Shown piece by piece: positions 30,043-39,240 of a DNA stretch of 64,000 bases; the first letter of the stretch is position 1, and each line of letters begins with the position of its first letter. A program made the position numbers and the translations under genes. Location of the stretch: the NCBI GenBank assembly GCA_963772595.1, contig CAVYXZ010000010.1:143793-207792 (forward strand). Reading direction: 5' to 3'. This stretch comes from CAVYXZ01 sp963772595 (lineage in GTDB: Bacteria > Chloroflexota > Anaerolineae > Aggregatilineales > Phototrophicaceae). The notes under the pieces are model-generated. The model did not search any database, was not told the DNA's origin, and was given only the letters and a program-made list of their open reading frames with translations.

Positions 30043-31104
30043 CTACTCAGGGCGCGTTGACTCATCCTCAGGCTGGGGGCTGGCTGCACCGCAGGATTCA
30101 CGGATGATCAGTTCGCTGTACACGATAGTCTTCACAGGGATGGCATCGTCACCTTGGATAAGGCGATGAAGCTTTTGGAGTGCCAGCACACCCATTTCGA
30201 ATTTAGGAATGTTGACCGTTGTCAAGGGGGGACGTGTGTAAGCACTTTCCAGCGTGTTGTCGATGCTCACTATCGCAATGTCGTCCGGGATTTTTAGACC
30301 GACTTCGCGGATAGCTTCCATCGCTCCAAAAGCGGTCTTATCGCTGATCGCAATCACCGCCGTCGGATACTCCGCCTGCTCCAGAATTTCCTTCATCTGA
30401 ACATAGCCTTTGAGCGGATGCCCAGAGACTGGCTTTGGCATCCATTCTGGCGGAATCAGCAACCCGGCTTCCGCCAGAGCCGCCATACAACCTCGCCGTC
30501 GATCTACTAGACTGCTGTACTTCACCGGTCCTCGCAGCAGGGCAATCCGGCGATGACCGAGGCTCAGCAGATGGCGCGTGATCTGAAAACCGGCCATGAA
30601 ATTATCGCCCAGAATACAGGGCAGACGCTGTTCGTCGATGTGATTTTCGACCAGCACAATCGGGATGCTCAAACTCTCCAGTTGGAGGACCATTTCGGGC
30701 GTGATATCGCCATCGTTGGCGACGACAAAGCCGGACACCGTCTGCGTAAGCCCGCCCTTGAAGATGTCAGTGTTCGCGGTCGCCCGGTCGAACGTGGACA
30801 GCACGACATGATAGCCCAGGCGCTCCGCTTCGGTCTGGAAGCCCCTGATGATTTCACCATAAAAACCATCGCTGATTACGGGCACGGAATACTGCTCAAT
30901 CAATAGCCCGACTGACTCCGTCTTCTCGCCGTTCGAGGTCGATTTCACCTTGTAACCGAGATATTCGATTGTATCCCATACGCGCTGGACAGTTTCAGGT
31001 GCGATGCCCGGCTTGTTGTGAATCACCATCCAGACCGTCGTCGGTGAAACCTGGGCGGCCTTGGCAACATTGCGCATGGTTGGTTTCACTTTGCCCACGA
31101 TCAT
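30043..31104 (-). CDS. LacI-family transcriptional repressor
   Basis: 353 residues. The N-terminal helix-turn-helix MRNVAKAAQVSPTTVWMVIH and the hinge helix region (ETVQRVWDTIEYLGYK) are diagnostic. A periplasmic-binding-protein-like sensor domain follows (SVGLLIEQYSVPVISDGFYG, FGAMEAIREVGLKIPDDIAI). It is divergent from the arabinofuranosidase gene and transporter operon, so it likely represses them until an arabinose-type sugar binds. The palindrome TTGTTTACTAAACAA lies nine bases before its ATG, consistent with autoregulation. GGGGG precedes the ATG closely; the internal Met of MRNVAK is an alternative start. Confidence 0.92.
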   Translation of the reverse strand: MIVGKVKPTMRNVAKAAQVSPTTVWMVIHNKPGIAPETVQRVWDTIEYLGYKVKSTSNGEKTESVGLLIEQYSVPVISDGFYGEIIRGFQTEAERLGYHVVLSTFDRATANTDIFKGGLTQTVSGFVVANDGDITPEMVLQLESLSIPIVLVENHIDEQRLPCILGDNFMAGFQITRHLLSLGHRRIALLRGPVKYSSLVDRRRGCMAALAEAGLLIPPEWMPKPVSGHPLKGYVQMKEILEQAEYPTAVIAISDKTAFGAMEAIREVGLKIPDDIAIVSIDNTLESAYTRPPLTTVNIPKFEMGVLALQKLHRLIQGDDAIPVKTIVYSELIIRESCGAASPQPEDESTRPE

Positions 31105-31112
31105 AATCCCCC

Positions 31113-31127
31113 TTGTTTACTAAACAA
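31113..31127. promoter_or_regulatory. Candidate LacI-family operator
   Basis: TTGTTTACTAAACAA is a perfect palindrome around its central base, in the leader of the lacI gene. LacI-family operators are typically such short palindromes. A 13-of-15 match occurs at 39169-39183 after the transporter operon. Confidence 0.55.
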
Positions 31128-31154
31128 TACTGATTATACCCAAGTTCAGATCAG

Positions 31155-31183
31155 TTGACAGACTGAGCAGAATACCGTAAAAT
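31155..31183 (+). promoter_or_regulatory. Housekeeping-type promoter for the arabinofuranosidase operon
   Basis: TTGACA at 31155-31160 and TAAAAT at 31178-31183 are separated by exactly 17 bases. The site points toward the GH51 gene, which starts about 220 bases downstream, leaving a long leader. Confidence 0.6.
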
Positions 31184-31274
31184 GAAGTCAAAGTGTTATA
31201 TTGTGAATTTATACACTAGAAATGAACTTCGCGAAATGAATGTTTATAAAATAGAAGTCATATTTATTCGATGA

Positions 31275-31289
31275 ACACTTGTGAAGTGT
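31275..31289. promoter_or_regulatory. Inverted repeat in the leader of the GH51 gene
   Basis: ACACTTGTGAAGTGT has perfect six-base arms around GTG, between the promoter and the GH51 start. It could be a second regulator site; it does not resemble the lacI palindrome. Confidence 0.35.
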
Positions 31290-31403
31290 CCATAACAACC
31301 TCATTATCACGGATTTGTTCGGCCAGGAGAACCCTGCAATGCATTTGACAGGGGTATTCACTTGGCCTTTGTTTTTTCTCTACTCGTCGGACGGACACAT
31401 TTC

Positions 31404-32876
31404 ATGAATACCATCAAGGTCGATCTCGACCGTCGTTCAGGCTCTATTAACCCCAATCTATTTGGAGGATTTGCTGAACATCTGGGCCGCTGCATTTACG
31501 GCGGCATCTACGATCCTGACTCGCCGCTGGCGGACGAGGACGGTCTGAGAACCGATGTCCTCGATGCCCTGCGCCGCTTGAAAATGCCGGTCATTCGTTA
31601 TCCTGGCGGCAATTTCGTCTCCGGCTACCGCTGGATGGATGGTGTCGGGCCTGTCGATGAACGTCCGGCGCGGCCTGAGCTTGCCTGGGAGACGATTGAA
31701 CCCAATCGTTTTGGCACCAACGAGTTCGTTCGTTTCTGCCGGAAGATCAATGCGGAGCCTTACATGGTCGTCAACTGCGGCGACGGCGACATGCGCGAGG
31801 CGCGCGATTGGGTGGAATACTGCAACAGCGCCCAGAACACAGCTCTCGCCAATTTGCGCCGCGAGCACGGTTTCGATGCGCCACACAACATCAAGTACTG
31901 GGGCATCGGCAACGAAGTCGACGGCCATTGGCAAATCGGCTACAAGACCCCGCAGGAATATGCCCGCGCCTATAAGGAATTCGCCAAGGTCATGCGCTGG
32001 GTTGATCCGTCAATCAAGCTGCTGGCCTCGGCAATTTCCAACTGGCGTGGGGAATTCGTCGAACGGACTAATCTCCTGCTCGACCAGGCGGCTGATTTTA
32101 TCGACTATCTCGCGATCCACTGGTACGTCGGCAACCCGGAGCACAATTTCGCCGAATACATGACTCGTTCCGAGTTTTTCGAGGAGCGTATCAGCGTCGT
32201 CGAGGGCCTGATTCGTGCGATGAAGCTGCAGCGTCATATTCAGCGACCGATTTGGATCGCCGTTGACGAATGGAACGTCTGGTATCGGGCACGTGGCGAA
32301 ACGTTGGAACAACGCAACAACCTGGAAGAAGTTTACAACCTGGAAGACGCCCTGGTCGTGGCGATGCACTTTAACGCCTTTATCCGCCATGCGCAGACGG
32401 TCAAAATGGCAAACATCGCTCAGATCGTCAACGTGATCGCGCCCATCTTCACCAGGCCGGACGCGCTGTTCTTACAGACGATTTTTCACCCCTTTGAGGT
32501 CTACAGCCGCACCTGCGGCAGTATCGCGCTCGATGCCTTCTGGGAAGGTGATACCTTCTCCGGCGGCGGCTTCAACGGACTGCGGACGCTGGATGTGGCC
32601 GCAACACTGGACGAAGAGAACAAATCCCTTTCTGTCTACGTGGTCAATCGCAGCGAAAAAGACGCACTTGAAACCACCATCACGCTGGACAGCGGCCATT
32701 TCGCGGGTCCTGTTCAGGCACACGTAATCAATGGCCCGGACATCAGGGCGGAAAACTCCTTCGACCATCCAGATACGGTTCATACTTGTGTGACCGATCT
32801 CCAAGTAGAAAGGAACAGCTTCGTTTACACGTTTGAGCCTCACTCCATCACGGTGCTTGTCAGTGACCTCGCGTGA
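31404..32876 (+). CDS. abfA: Alpha-L-arabinofuranosidase, glycoside hydrolase family 51
   Basis: GH51 enzymes release terminal L-arabinofuranose from arabinan, arabinoxylan or arabino-oligosaccharides by a retaining mechanism. The 490-residue product from ATG 31404 starts MNTIKVDLDRRSGSINPNLF then GGFAEHLGRCIYGGIYD, the family N-terminus. The acid/base Glu is in GIGNEVDGHW and the nucleophile Glu in VDEWNVWYR. The C-terminal beta-sandwich is complete. There is no signal peptide, so it acts in the cytoplasm on imported oligosaccharides. It is the first gene behind the TTGACA/TAAAAT promoter and divergent from lacI, with the transporter genes following. Confidence 0.95.
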   Translation: MNTIKVDLDRRSGSINPNLFGGFAEHLGRCIYGGIYDPDSPLADEDGLRTDVLDALRRLKMPVIRYPGGNFVSGYRWMDGVGPVDERPARPELAWETIEPNRFGTNEFVRFCRKINAEPYMVVNCGDGDMREARDWVEYCNSAQNTALANLRREHGFDAPHNIKYWGIGNEVDGHWQIGYKTPQEYARAYKEFAKVMRWVDPSIKLLASAISNWRGEFVERTNLLLDQAADFIDYLAIHWYVGNPEHNFAEYMTRSEFFEERISVVEGLIRAMKLQRHIQRPIWIAVDEWNVWYRARGETLEQRNNLEEVYNLEDALVVAMHFNAFIRHAQTVKMANIAQIVNVIAPIFTRPDALFLQTIFHPFEVYSRTCGSIALDAFWEGDTFSGGGFNGLRTLDVAATLDEENKSLSVYVVNRSEKDALETTITLDSGHFAGPVQAHVINGPDIRAENSFDHPDTVHTCVTDLQVERNSFVYTFEPHSITVLVSDLA

Positions 32877-33021
32877 TGAAGTTGGCGAAAGAAGAAGAAT
32901 GATCGTTCAAAGATCCAAGAGCCAGACAGATTGCGCTATGTAGAAGCGCCTGGGCGGCTCCAATGGCAACTCAGTCATGGTTCACGCCAGAATACTGTCC
33001 TGTTTATTATGGAGGTAAAGA

Positions 33022-34959
33022 ATGAAAAAGTATGAGTTATCAAGACGCGATTTCTTGAAGCAGGCTGCCGCCTTCACCGCGGCAACCGCCCTGCCGGCAC
33101 ACTTGATGGGGCTTCCATCTGCCGTGGCCGCCCAGGGTGAGGAAGTTGCGCCAGGAGTCCCCAGGGATCAGTGCCTCATCCTGGAGAACCCGTCAGGGAC
33201 TGTTCTCCCAGCGGATGACTTCAACCGCTGGCGGCCCGGATTCCCCGGAGCTTCAACAGGTCTGCAGCAGTTGGCCCTGGATGCGCTGTGGTACATCGAC
33301 CCGGATGCGGGCGTTGACGGCGTATGGGACAATGCTCTGGCCGCCGAGAAGCCGATCTACAATGAAGACTACACCCAGATGACGATCAAGCTTCGCGAGG
33401 GTATCTACTGGAGCGATGGCGTCGAGTTTACCGCGGATGACGTGTACTATACCATCGACACGCTAATGAACACGCCAGGGATGTCCTATAATGGCCTGTT
33501 CGCCGGCAGCATCGACCATCTGGAACAACCCGACAGAAATACCGTAGTCGTCTACCTGAAGGAAGCCAACTCGCGCTTCCACTCGGCCTTTACCGTGCGC
33601 TGGGGCGCCTGCTTTATGATGCCCAAGCACATCTTCGAACAGGCAGATGATCTGATCGCGTTCACCTTCAGTCCCCCGGTCAGCCTGGGTGCCTTCACCC
33701 TTAGGGATTTCGATCCGAACGGGAATTGGTTCCTGTGGGAGCGCCGCGAAGACTGGCAGCGGGCCTCTGTTGCCCGACTTGGCGACGTGGACGTCCAGTA
33801 CGCCATGTACATTGCCCCAGGCCCAAGCGATAAACGCGTGATTGCCCAGACAGCGCATCAGCTGGATGTGATCCATGACATCACCCCAGAAGGCCGCATT
33901 ACGCTGGCGCGGAACAACCCGACCTCCGTCGGTTGGTTCCCCTCGTTCCCCTGGGCGCATCCGGACCCCACCCTGCCAGCCGTTATCTATAACAACGAAA
34001 TACCCGGCCTGGATAAGCGGGAAGTCCGCTGGGCGCTGACCCTGGCGATTGATATCGTCCAGGTCGCCATGGCCTCCTACAAAGGCGCGGCCACCATCTC
34101 GGCCATTCACGTCCCACCGACCGGTTTGTATCCGAAGTACTACCACGAGCCACTGGAACCCTGGTTGAACGATTTCACCATCAAAGTGGGTGGCGAGGAC
34201 TACAAGCCCTACGACCCAACCGCCGCTCAGCGGATTGCCGATACGGCCCGCATGAGCCTGGGCGACCTGGTGCCAACCGATCCCGACACCATCAAGCAGT
34301 ACATTGGGGCCGGGTGGTGGAAGTACGATCTCGCAGCGGCTGAGCAGCTGATGATGGACGCTGGGATGCAGAAGGTCAACGGCAAGTGGGCTTTGCCTGA
34401 TGGCTCGCCCTTCGTTTTGCCGCTGAGCAGCATGAATGAATCCAATCCAACCATGAACCGGGCGGCTGCTATGGTCGTCGAGAACTGGGCGACCTTCGGA
34501 GTCGATACCAGCCTGGACTCGCAGGCTAATCCCTGGATCAACTGGGGAACAGGCGAGTACACTGCCGGTATCTCCTGGACCATCGAGACCTGGGGTGGTG
34601 ATCCCGATCTGTTCTTCTTCCTCCAGTTCTGGCACTCAAAGTTCTACGTGCCGAGCGGGCAGCAGGCTGCGGGCAGCAACAGAATGCGCTGGGAAAATCC
34701 CGAGCTTGACAAGATCATTGAAGAGATCCAGGCGATCGCCTTCGACGATCCGAAGGGTATTGAGCTGGGACAGCAGTTTGTCAAGCTCGCCGTGCAGGAG
34801 ATGCCGATCACCCCACTCATGGCGTATAATGTCTTCACGACGATGGACACGACCTACTTCAACGGGTATCCATCGGTGGATGATCCCTATACGGATCCAG
34901 TGCCAAATTGGGCCAATACCAAGTATATGTTCGTCAAGATCAAGCCCAACAATATGTAA
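33022..34959 (+). CDS. ABC transporter substrate-binding protein, family 5, Tat-exported
   Basis: A 645-residue extracytoplasmic binding protein of the oligopeptide/oligosaccharide class. The N-terminus has the twin-arginine motif SRRDFLKQ followed by a hydrophobic stretch ending around AAQGE. The family 5 core shows MTIKLREGIYWSDGVEFTAD and DVYYTIDTLM. The start is preceded by GGAGG. Next to a GH51 enzyme, the ligand is more likely an arabino-oligosaccharide than a peptide; such use of this family is known from other plant-polymer degraders. Two permeases and two ATPases follow after a hairpin that may reduce read-through. Confidence 0.93.
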   Translation: MKKYELSRRDFLKQAAAFTAATALPAHLMGLPSAVAAQGEEVAPGVPRDQCLILENPSGTVLPADDFNRWRPGFPGASTGLQQLALDALWYIDPDAGVDGVWDNALAAEKPIYNEDYTQMTIKLREGIYWSDGVEFTADDVYYTIDTLMNTPGMSYNGLFAGSIDHLEQPDRNTVVVYLKEANSRFHSAFTVRWGACFMMPKHIFEQADDLIAFTFSPPVSLGAFTLRDFDPNGNWFLWERREDWQRASVARLGDVDVQYAMYIAPGPSDKRVIAQTAHQLDVIHDITPEGRITLARNNPTSVGWFPSFPWAHPDPTLPAVIYNNEIPGLDKREVRWALTLAIDIVQVAMASYKGAATISAIHVPPTGLYPKYYHEPLEPWLNDFTIKVGGEDYKPYDPTAAQRIADTARMSLGDLVPTDPDTIKQYIGAGWWKYDLAAAEQLMMDAGMQKVNGKWALPDGSPFVLPLSSMNESNPTMNRAAAMVVENWATFGVDTSLDSQANPWINWGTGEYTAGISWTIETWGGDPDLFFFLQFWHSKFYVPSGQQAAGSNRMRWENPELDKIIEEIQAIAFDDPKGIELGQQFVKLAVQEMPITPLMAYNVFTTMDTTYFNGYPSVDDPYTDPVPNWANTKYMFVKIKPNNM

Positions 34960-35043
34960 GCCTGGCACTGCATTGGTCACATTGACCACTGAGTTGGCAG
35001 GATTGAAAGTGGTAATTAAGGCAAGCCAGCAGTAGCAAAGTTC

Positions 35044-35094
35044 GACCCCTCCACTGCGGTTGTCTTCACCGACGATCACGGTGGAGGGTCTTTT
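35044..35094 (+). terminator. Hairpin with T-run between binding protein and permease genes (attenuator)
   Basis: GACCCCTCCACTG pairs with CGGTGGAGGGTC (one bulged base) across a loop of about 27 bases and is followed by TTTT. It lies 85 bases after the binding-protein stop and 20 before the permease start. It is well placed for partial termination, giving more binding protein than permease. Confidence 0.6.
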
Positions 35095-35113
35095 CGTAAC
35101 GGAGAAGGCCCTC

Positions 35114-36124
35114 ATGCAACGATTTATCCTGCGGTACTTGATTCCGCGTACCATTCAGTTCCTGACGATCATCTTTGTCGGAATCACGGTTACGTTTATC
35201 ATTCCCAGGCTCATTCCCTCCAACCCGGTAGAAGCAATGATAGCCCGGATGACGGCGCAGGGAGAATCCATCGATGCGGCGTCTGTCGAGGCGATGCGCA
35301 CCGCGCTGACAGAAATGTACGGGCTGTCAGGCAGTCCGTTCGAGCAGTATATCGCCTTCTGGGGCCGCTTGATCCGGGGCGATCTTGGCCCCTCGCTCGG
35401 TAATTTCCCGACCCCGGTGTCCCAGATGATCGGCCAGGCCCTACCTTACACCCTCAGTATCCTGATCCCCGCGCTGTTTATTTCGTGGATTTTCGGCAAT
35501 CTGCTTGGGGCGATGTCCAGCTATTATCCTGAGAACAAACCATTGAACGGGATCGAAATGCTGGGCCAGGCAGTCCGACCGATTCCATACTACATTGTGG
35601 CCCTCGTTCTGCTGGTGGTGTTTGCATTTTTCATCCCAATCTTTCCATTCAGCGGGGCCTACCCGATTGGGACTCATCCTAATTTGTCGCTTGACTTTAT
35701 TCTGACCTACCTCAAGCACGCCATTCTCCCGGCAGCCACCCTGGTGCTGGTGGGCTTTGGCGGCTGGTTTGTCGGCATGAAATCCCTGACGTCCAACATT
35801 ATTTCTGAAGACTACGTCGTTTATGCCGAAACCACAGGCCTGAAGAAAAACAAGATACTTTACCAGTACATCATCCGCACCGCCCTGCTGCCGCAGCTCA
35901 CAGGGCTGGCCTTGTCGCTCGGCACGGTCTTCAGCGGCGCTCTCATCATGGAGATCGTTTTTGGTTATCCGGGGATCGGCAACCTAACCCTGGTTGCAGT
36001 TTTCAGGAACGATTATTCTATGATCATGGGTATTGCGATTTATTCCATCGTCGGGGTTGCGACCGCCGTTTTCATCCTCGATTTGCTTTACCCGCTCTTC
36101 GACCCGCGCGTGCGCTACCAATAG
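35114..36124 (+). CDS. ABC transporter permease, DppB/OppB type
   Basis: 336 residues with the family N-terminus MQRFILRYLIPRTIQFLTII and six predicted helices. The EAA-like loop DYVVYAETTGLKKNKILYQY contacts the ATPase. I chose ATG 35114 because GGAGAAGG lies just upstream; 35060 would add a leader that covers the hairpin. It is the first membrane subunit of the presumed arabino-oligosaccharide importer. Confidence 0.93.
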   Translation: MQRFILRYLIPRTIQFLTIIFVGITVTFIIPRLIPSNPVEAMIARMTAQGESIDAASVEAMRTALTEMYGLSGSPFEQYIAFWGRLIRGDLGPSLGNFPTPVSQMIGQALPYTLSILIPALFISWIFGNLLGAMSSYYPENKPLNGIEMLGQAVRPIPYYIVALVLLVVFAFFIPIFPFSGAYPIGTHPNLSLDFILTYLKHAILPAATLVLVGFGGWFVGMKSLTSNIISEDYVVYAETTGLKKNKILYQYIIRTALLPQLTGLALSLGTVFSGALIMEIVFGYPGIGNLTLVAVFRNDYSMIMGIAIYSIVGVATAVFILDLLYPLFDPRVRYQ

Positions 36125-36134
36125 GAGATAGACT

Positions 36135-36992
36135 ATGGTCAGAGTGATACGTGATCTCCTCAGATTTGATGTCCGCTTCCGGCTCGCCTTTATCTTCCTG
36201 GCAGCCGTGGTGGTGATGGTTCTGCTGTCCTTCGTCTCCCCTTATGATCCAAACAAATCCTTCCTGGTGGCGATGGACGCGCCACCCTCCATGGATCACA
36301 TTTTCGGCACCAACTCCCGCGGACAGGACCTTTTCTGGTGGTTAACCTTTGCGGTGCGCAACTCACTTTTCCTGGGGGTAATGACCGCGATTATCTCGCG
36401 TATCATCGCCGTACTGGTGGGTCTGACCGCCGGGTACCAGGGCGGGTGGCTTGATAGGGTGTTGATGGCGATCAACGACAGCTTTGTAATTTTGCCCCTG
36501 CTCCCCATCCTGATCTTGCTGGGTTTCTTATTGCGAGACAATATGAACCTGTTCTTCCTGGCGGTTATCCTGGGGCTTTTTGGCTGGTCCTTTGATGCCC
36601 GCTTGATTCGCTCTCAGGTGCTGAGCTTGAAGGAGCGCTCGTTCACGCGCACGGCAGTTTATTGCGGAACCAACGGCTATTGGATCACCATCCATGAGCA
36701 TCTGCCCTTCGTGCTGCCGATTGTATTTGCCACCACCATCAACAACATCCTTTGGTCCATTGGCATGGAGGTCACCTTGAGTATTCTTGGGCTTTCAGAT
36801 CTGACTACGCCCACACTGGGGACGGCGCTCTATTGGGCAAACCAGCATGGGGCGTTGGTGGCAGGGGTGTGGTGGTGGATCGCTGCGCCGACTCTGGTGG
36901 CGATCATTCTGTTCCTCGGCCTGTACTTGCTCTTCATGAGCATCAACGAGTACATTGATCCGCGAACTCGCTTGCGCATGATGGGAGGCTAA
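36135..36992 (+). CDS. ABC transporter permease, DppC/OppC type
   Basis: 285 residues, six helices, with the N-terminal SYDPNK-like periplasmic segment (SFVSPYDPNKSFLVAMDAPP) and HIFGTNSRGQDLFWWL, typical of OppC. The ATPase-contacting loop is LKERSFTRTAVYCGTNGYWI. AGGAGATAGACT precedes the ATG. It is ten bases after DppB and three bases before DppD, in one operon. Confidence 0.93.
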   Translation: MVRVIRDLLRFDVRFRLAFIFLAAVVVMVLLSFVSPYDPNKSFLVAMDAPPSMDHIFGTNSRGQDLFWWLTFAVRNSLFLGVMTAIISRIIAVLVGLTAGYQGGWLDRVLMAINDSFVILPLLPILILLGFLLRDNMNLFFLAVILGLFGWSFDARLIRSQVLSLKERSFTRTAVYCGTNGYWITIHEHLPFVLPIVFATTINNILWSIGMEVTLSILGLSDLTTPTLGTALYWANQHGALVAGVWWWIAAPTLVAIILFLGLYLLFMSINEYIDPRTRLRMMGG

Positions 36993-36995
36993 GTC

Positions 36996-37988
36996 GTGAC
37001 CCTTTTAAGTGTACAAAACCTCCGAGCGTATTATCAGACCGAGGTTTATGGAATTTCCCGGACGGTACACGCCGTTGATGGTGTTTCTTTTGACCTTCTT
37101 CCGAATGAAATTTACGGCGTGGCCGGTGAGTTGAGCTGCGGCAAAACCACCCTCATCAAGGTGATCTCAGGAAATATCAAACCGCCGTTGAAGGCGCTGG
37201 AAGGGAGCGTTAACTACGACTTTGGCAATTACAAAGTAGATATGCTGCAAACCTCGCAGGATGAGCTGCGCCAGAACGTCCGCTGGAAACGACTCTCGTA
37301 TGTGATGCAGGGTTCGATGAGCGTCCTCAACCCGGTGCGCAGGGTCATTGAGACCTTCAGAGATATTGTGGATACCCACGAGCACATTACGGATAAACAG
37401 CAGTTCCTTGAAGAAACACGCGCGCACGTCAATCGACTGGGGCTGCCGACGGATGTGCTCAACGCCTATCCGCACCAGCTCTCTGGTGGTATGCGCCAGC
37501 GGGTGGCAATCGCCCTGGCAACCGTGTTCCAACCGGCCTTGATTATCGCGGACGAACCTACGACTGCCCTGGATGTCGTCGTGCAGCGCGGCGTTCTGCA
37601 GATGATCAAGGAGATTCAGGCCATGAGCAGCAACACGGTGCTGCTGGTTACGCACGATATGGCTGTACACGCCAACGTAGCTGATCGCGTCATGATCATG
37701 TACGCAGGCCGGATTGTCGAAGAAGCCCCCACGGATACGATCTTCAACGCGCCGCTCCACCCTTACACCCAGCACCTGATCCGCTCGCTGCCGAGAATTG
37801 GCGAAAGATCGACCAGGGCAAGCCTGCCAGGCTCACCGCCCAACCTGGCCGACCCGCCAAGCGGCTGTCGATTCCATACCCGCTGTCCCTATGTGATGGA
37901 TGTGTGCCGGACCACAGTGCCGGATCTGATCACGGTGAAGGAACGTCATCGCGTAGCCTGCTACCTGGTTGAGGAGAGCGCGCAATGA
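36996..37988 (+). CDS. ABC transporter ATPase, DppD/OppD type
   Basis: 330 residues from a GTG start with GGGAGG upstream. Walker A is GELSCGKTT, a slightly unusual form with Cys before Gly-Lys. The signature is LSGGMRQRVAIALA, Walker B is LIIADEPTTALDV, and the H-loop lies in VLLVTHDMAVH. The C-terminal oligopeptide/dipeptide transporter extension has the CRFHTRCPYVMDVC cysteines. It overlaps the next ATPase by ATGA. Confidence 0.93.
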   Translation: MTLLSVQNLRAYYQTEVYGISRTVHAVDGVSFDLLPNEIYGVAGELSCGKTTLIKVISGNIKPPLKALEGSVNYDFGNYKVDMLQTSQDELRQNVRWKRLSYVMQGSMSVLNPVRRVIETFRDIVDTHEHITDKQQFLEETRAHVNRLGLPTDVLNAYPHQLSGGMRQRVAIALATVFQPALIIADEPTTALDVVVQRGVLQMIKEIQAMSSNTVLLVTHDMAVHANVADRVMIMYAGRIVEEAPTDTIFNAPLHPYTQHLIRSLPRIGERSTRASLPGSPPNLADPPSGCRFHTRCPYVMDVCRTTVPDLITVKERHRVACYLVEESAQ

Positions 37989-39004
37989 GTGATAACGGAA
38001 AACTGCTGGATGTCCAGCATGCCACGGTCGAATTTCATATTGGTGGCCTGGTAGGGGGGGCGCTGCTCACAGCGGTCAATGACGTCTCCTTCTCTGTAGA
38101 GAATGATAAGCCAGAGATACTGACCCTTGCTGGAGAAAGCGGCAGTGGCAAAACCACCCTCTCACGTCTGCTGCTGCGTGATCTTGAACCCACCCGCGGC
38201 AAAGTGTTTTTTGAAGGTCGCGATCTGTCCACTATTCATAAACGATCTGAGTTCAATGAGTTTATTAAGAAAGTCCAACCGGTTTTCCAGAATCCGTTTG
38301 ATACCTTCAGCCCGCTGCGGCGTGTAGACGCCTATCTGTTCGATACCGCCATAAACTTTGGGATGACGTCGAGCCGTCGGGAAGCAGCCGAGATCGTGGA
38401 TGAGGCCCTGCGCAATGTGGGTCTATCGTTGGATGAAGTGAGACAGCGTTACCCGCATGAACTCTCTGGCGGGCAAATTCAGCGTGTGTCGGTGGCACGG
38501 GCTTTGATCTCAAATCCCAAGCTGATTATCGCCGACGAGCCGGTGTCGATGGTCGATGCCTCGCTGCGTATGGAAATCGTGAACCTGTTCCAAAAGCTGC
38601 GCGACGAACAAAAGGTGAGCGTCATCTACATCACGCATGATCTGGCGACCGCTTACTACATCAGTGACCGGATCGGGATCATGCTGCGTGGCTACGTCGT
38701 CGAAGCGGGACCTGTTGAGGATGTCCTGGAACGACCTGTCCATCCTTACACACAGCTGCTGAAGGAATCCGTTCCCGATCCCGCCCCCAAAGATCGCGAG
38801 TCCTGGGCCAAACATATTGCGTTGGGGACGACCGAGGTCAAAGAGTATGGGCGAATCGGGTGCAAGTTTGCGGGCCGCTGCCCTCAGGTAATGGACATCT
38901 GCCGCCAGGCGGACCCGCCGGATATACAGGTTGGACAGCAAACGGTGAAGTGTTACCTGTATTCGGAACATGCCGAGAACGCTGCAACTGGAGCACAACC
39001 TTGA
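37985..39004 (+). CDS. ABC transporter ATPase, DppF/OppF type
   Basis: 339 residues, with Walker A AGESGSGKTTLSR, signature LSGGQIQRVSVARA, Walker B LIIADEPVSMVDAS and an H-loop in VIYITHDLATA. The C-terminal extension carries CKFAGRCPQVMDIC. It completes a hetero-ATPase importer with the preceding gene. This is the last gene of the transporter operon; a lacI-type site lies about 165 bases downstream. Confidence 0.93.
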   Translation: MSDNGKLLDVQHATVEFHIGGLVGGALLTAVNDVSFSVENDKPEILTLAGESGSGKTTLSRLLLRDLEPTRGKVFFEGRDLSTIHKRSEFNEFIKKVQPVFQNPFDTFSPLRRVDAYLFDTAINFGMTSSRREAAEIVDEALRNVGLSLDEVRQRYPHELSGGQIQRVSVARALISNPKLIIADEPVSMVDASLRMEIVNLFQKLRDEQKVSVIYITHDLATAYYISDRIGIMLRGYVVEAGPVEDVLERPVHPYTQLLKESVPDPAPKDRESWAKHIALGTTEVKEYGRIGCKFAGRCPQVMDICRQADPPDIQVGQQTVKCYLYSEHAENAATGAQP

Positions 39005-39168
39005 CCCGCATCGGCTGTTGCAGCTACCAACACACTGATTTCATAATGCCACGCGTAGTTTATGCTGTACGCAACTTCACAGGCACTTGTCTTCACATTT
39101 TGAGCAATTACCAGAGATAGAATCAGAAACCATTGTTGTGAGTATAAAGATCGATTTAAGCCTGCGTT

Positions 39169-39183
39169 TAGTTTAGTAAGCAA
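39169..39183. promoter_or_regulatory. Second candidate LacI-type site after the transporter operon
   Basis: TAGTTTAGTAAGCAA matches 13 of 15 bases of TTGTTTAGTAAACAA, the reverse complement of the site at 31113-31127. The only gene text immediately following is an IS3 remnant, so a regulated gene may have been lost. Confidence 0.35.
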
Positions 39184-39240
39184 GAACACTTACCTCCGTT
39201 TAGGTATGCCTCCAGTGGCATATGATCTATGATTTCGATC

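Noticed and set aside
33463..34635. 390-codon minus-strand frame
   Set aside because: Antisense of the intact ABC substrate-binding protein; no family features of its own.
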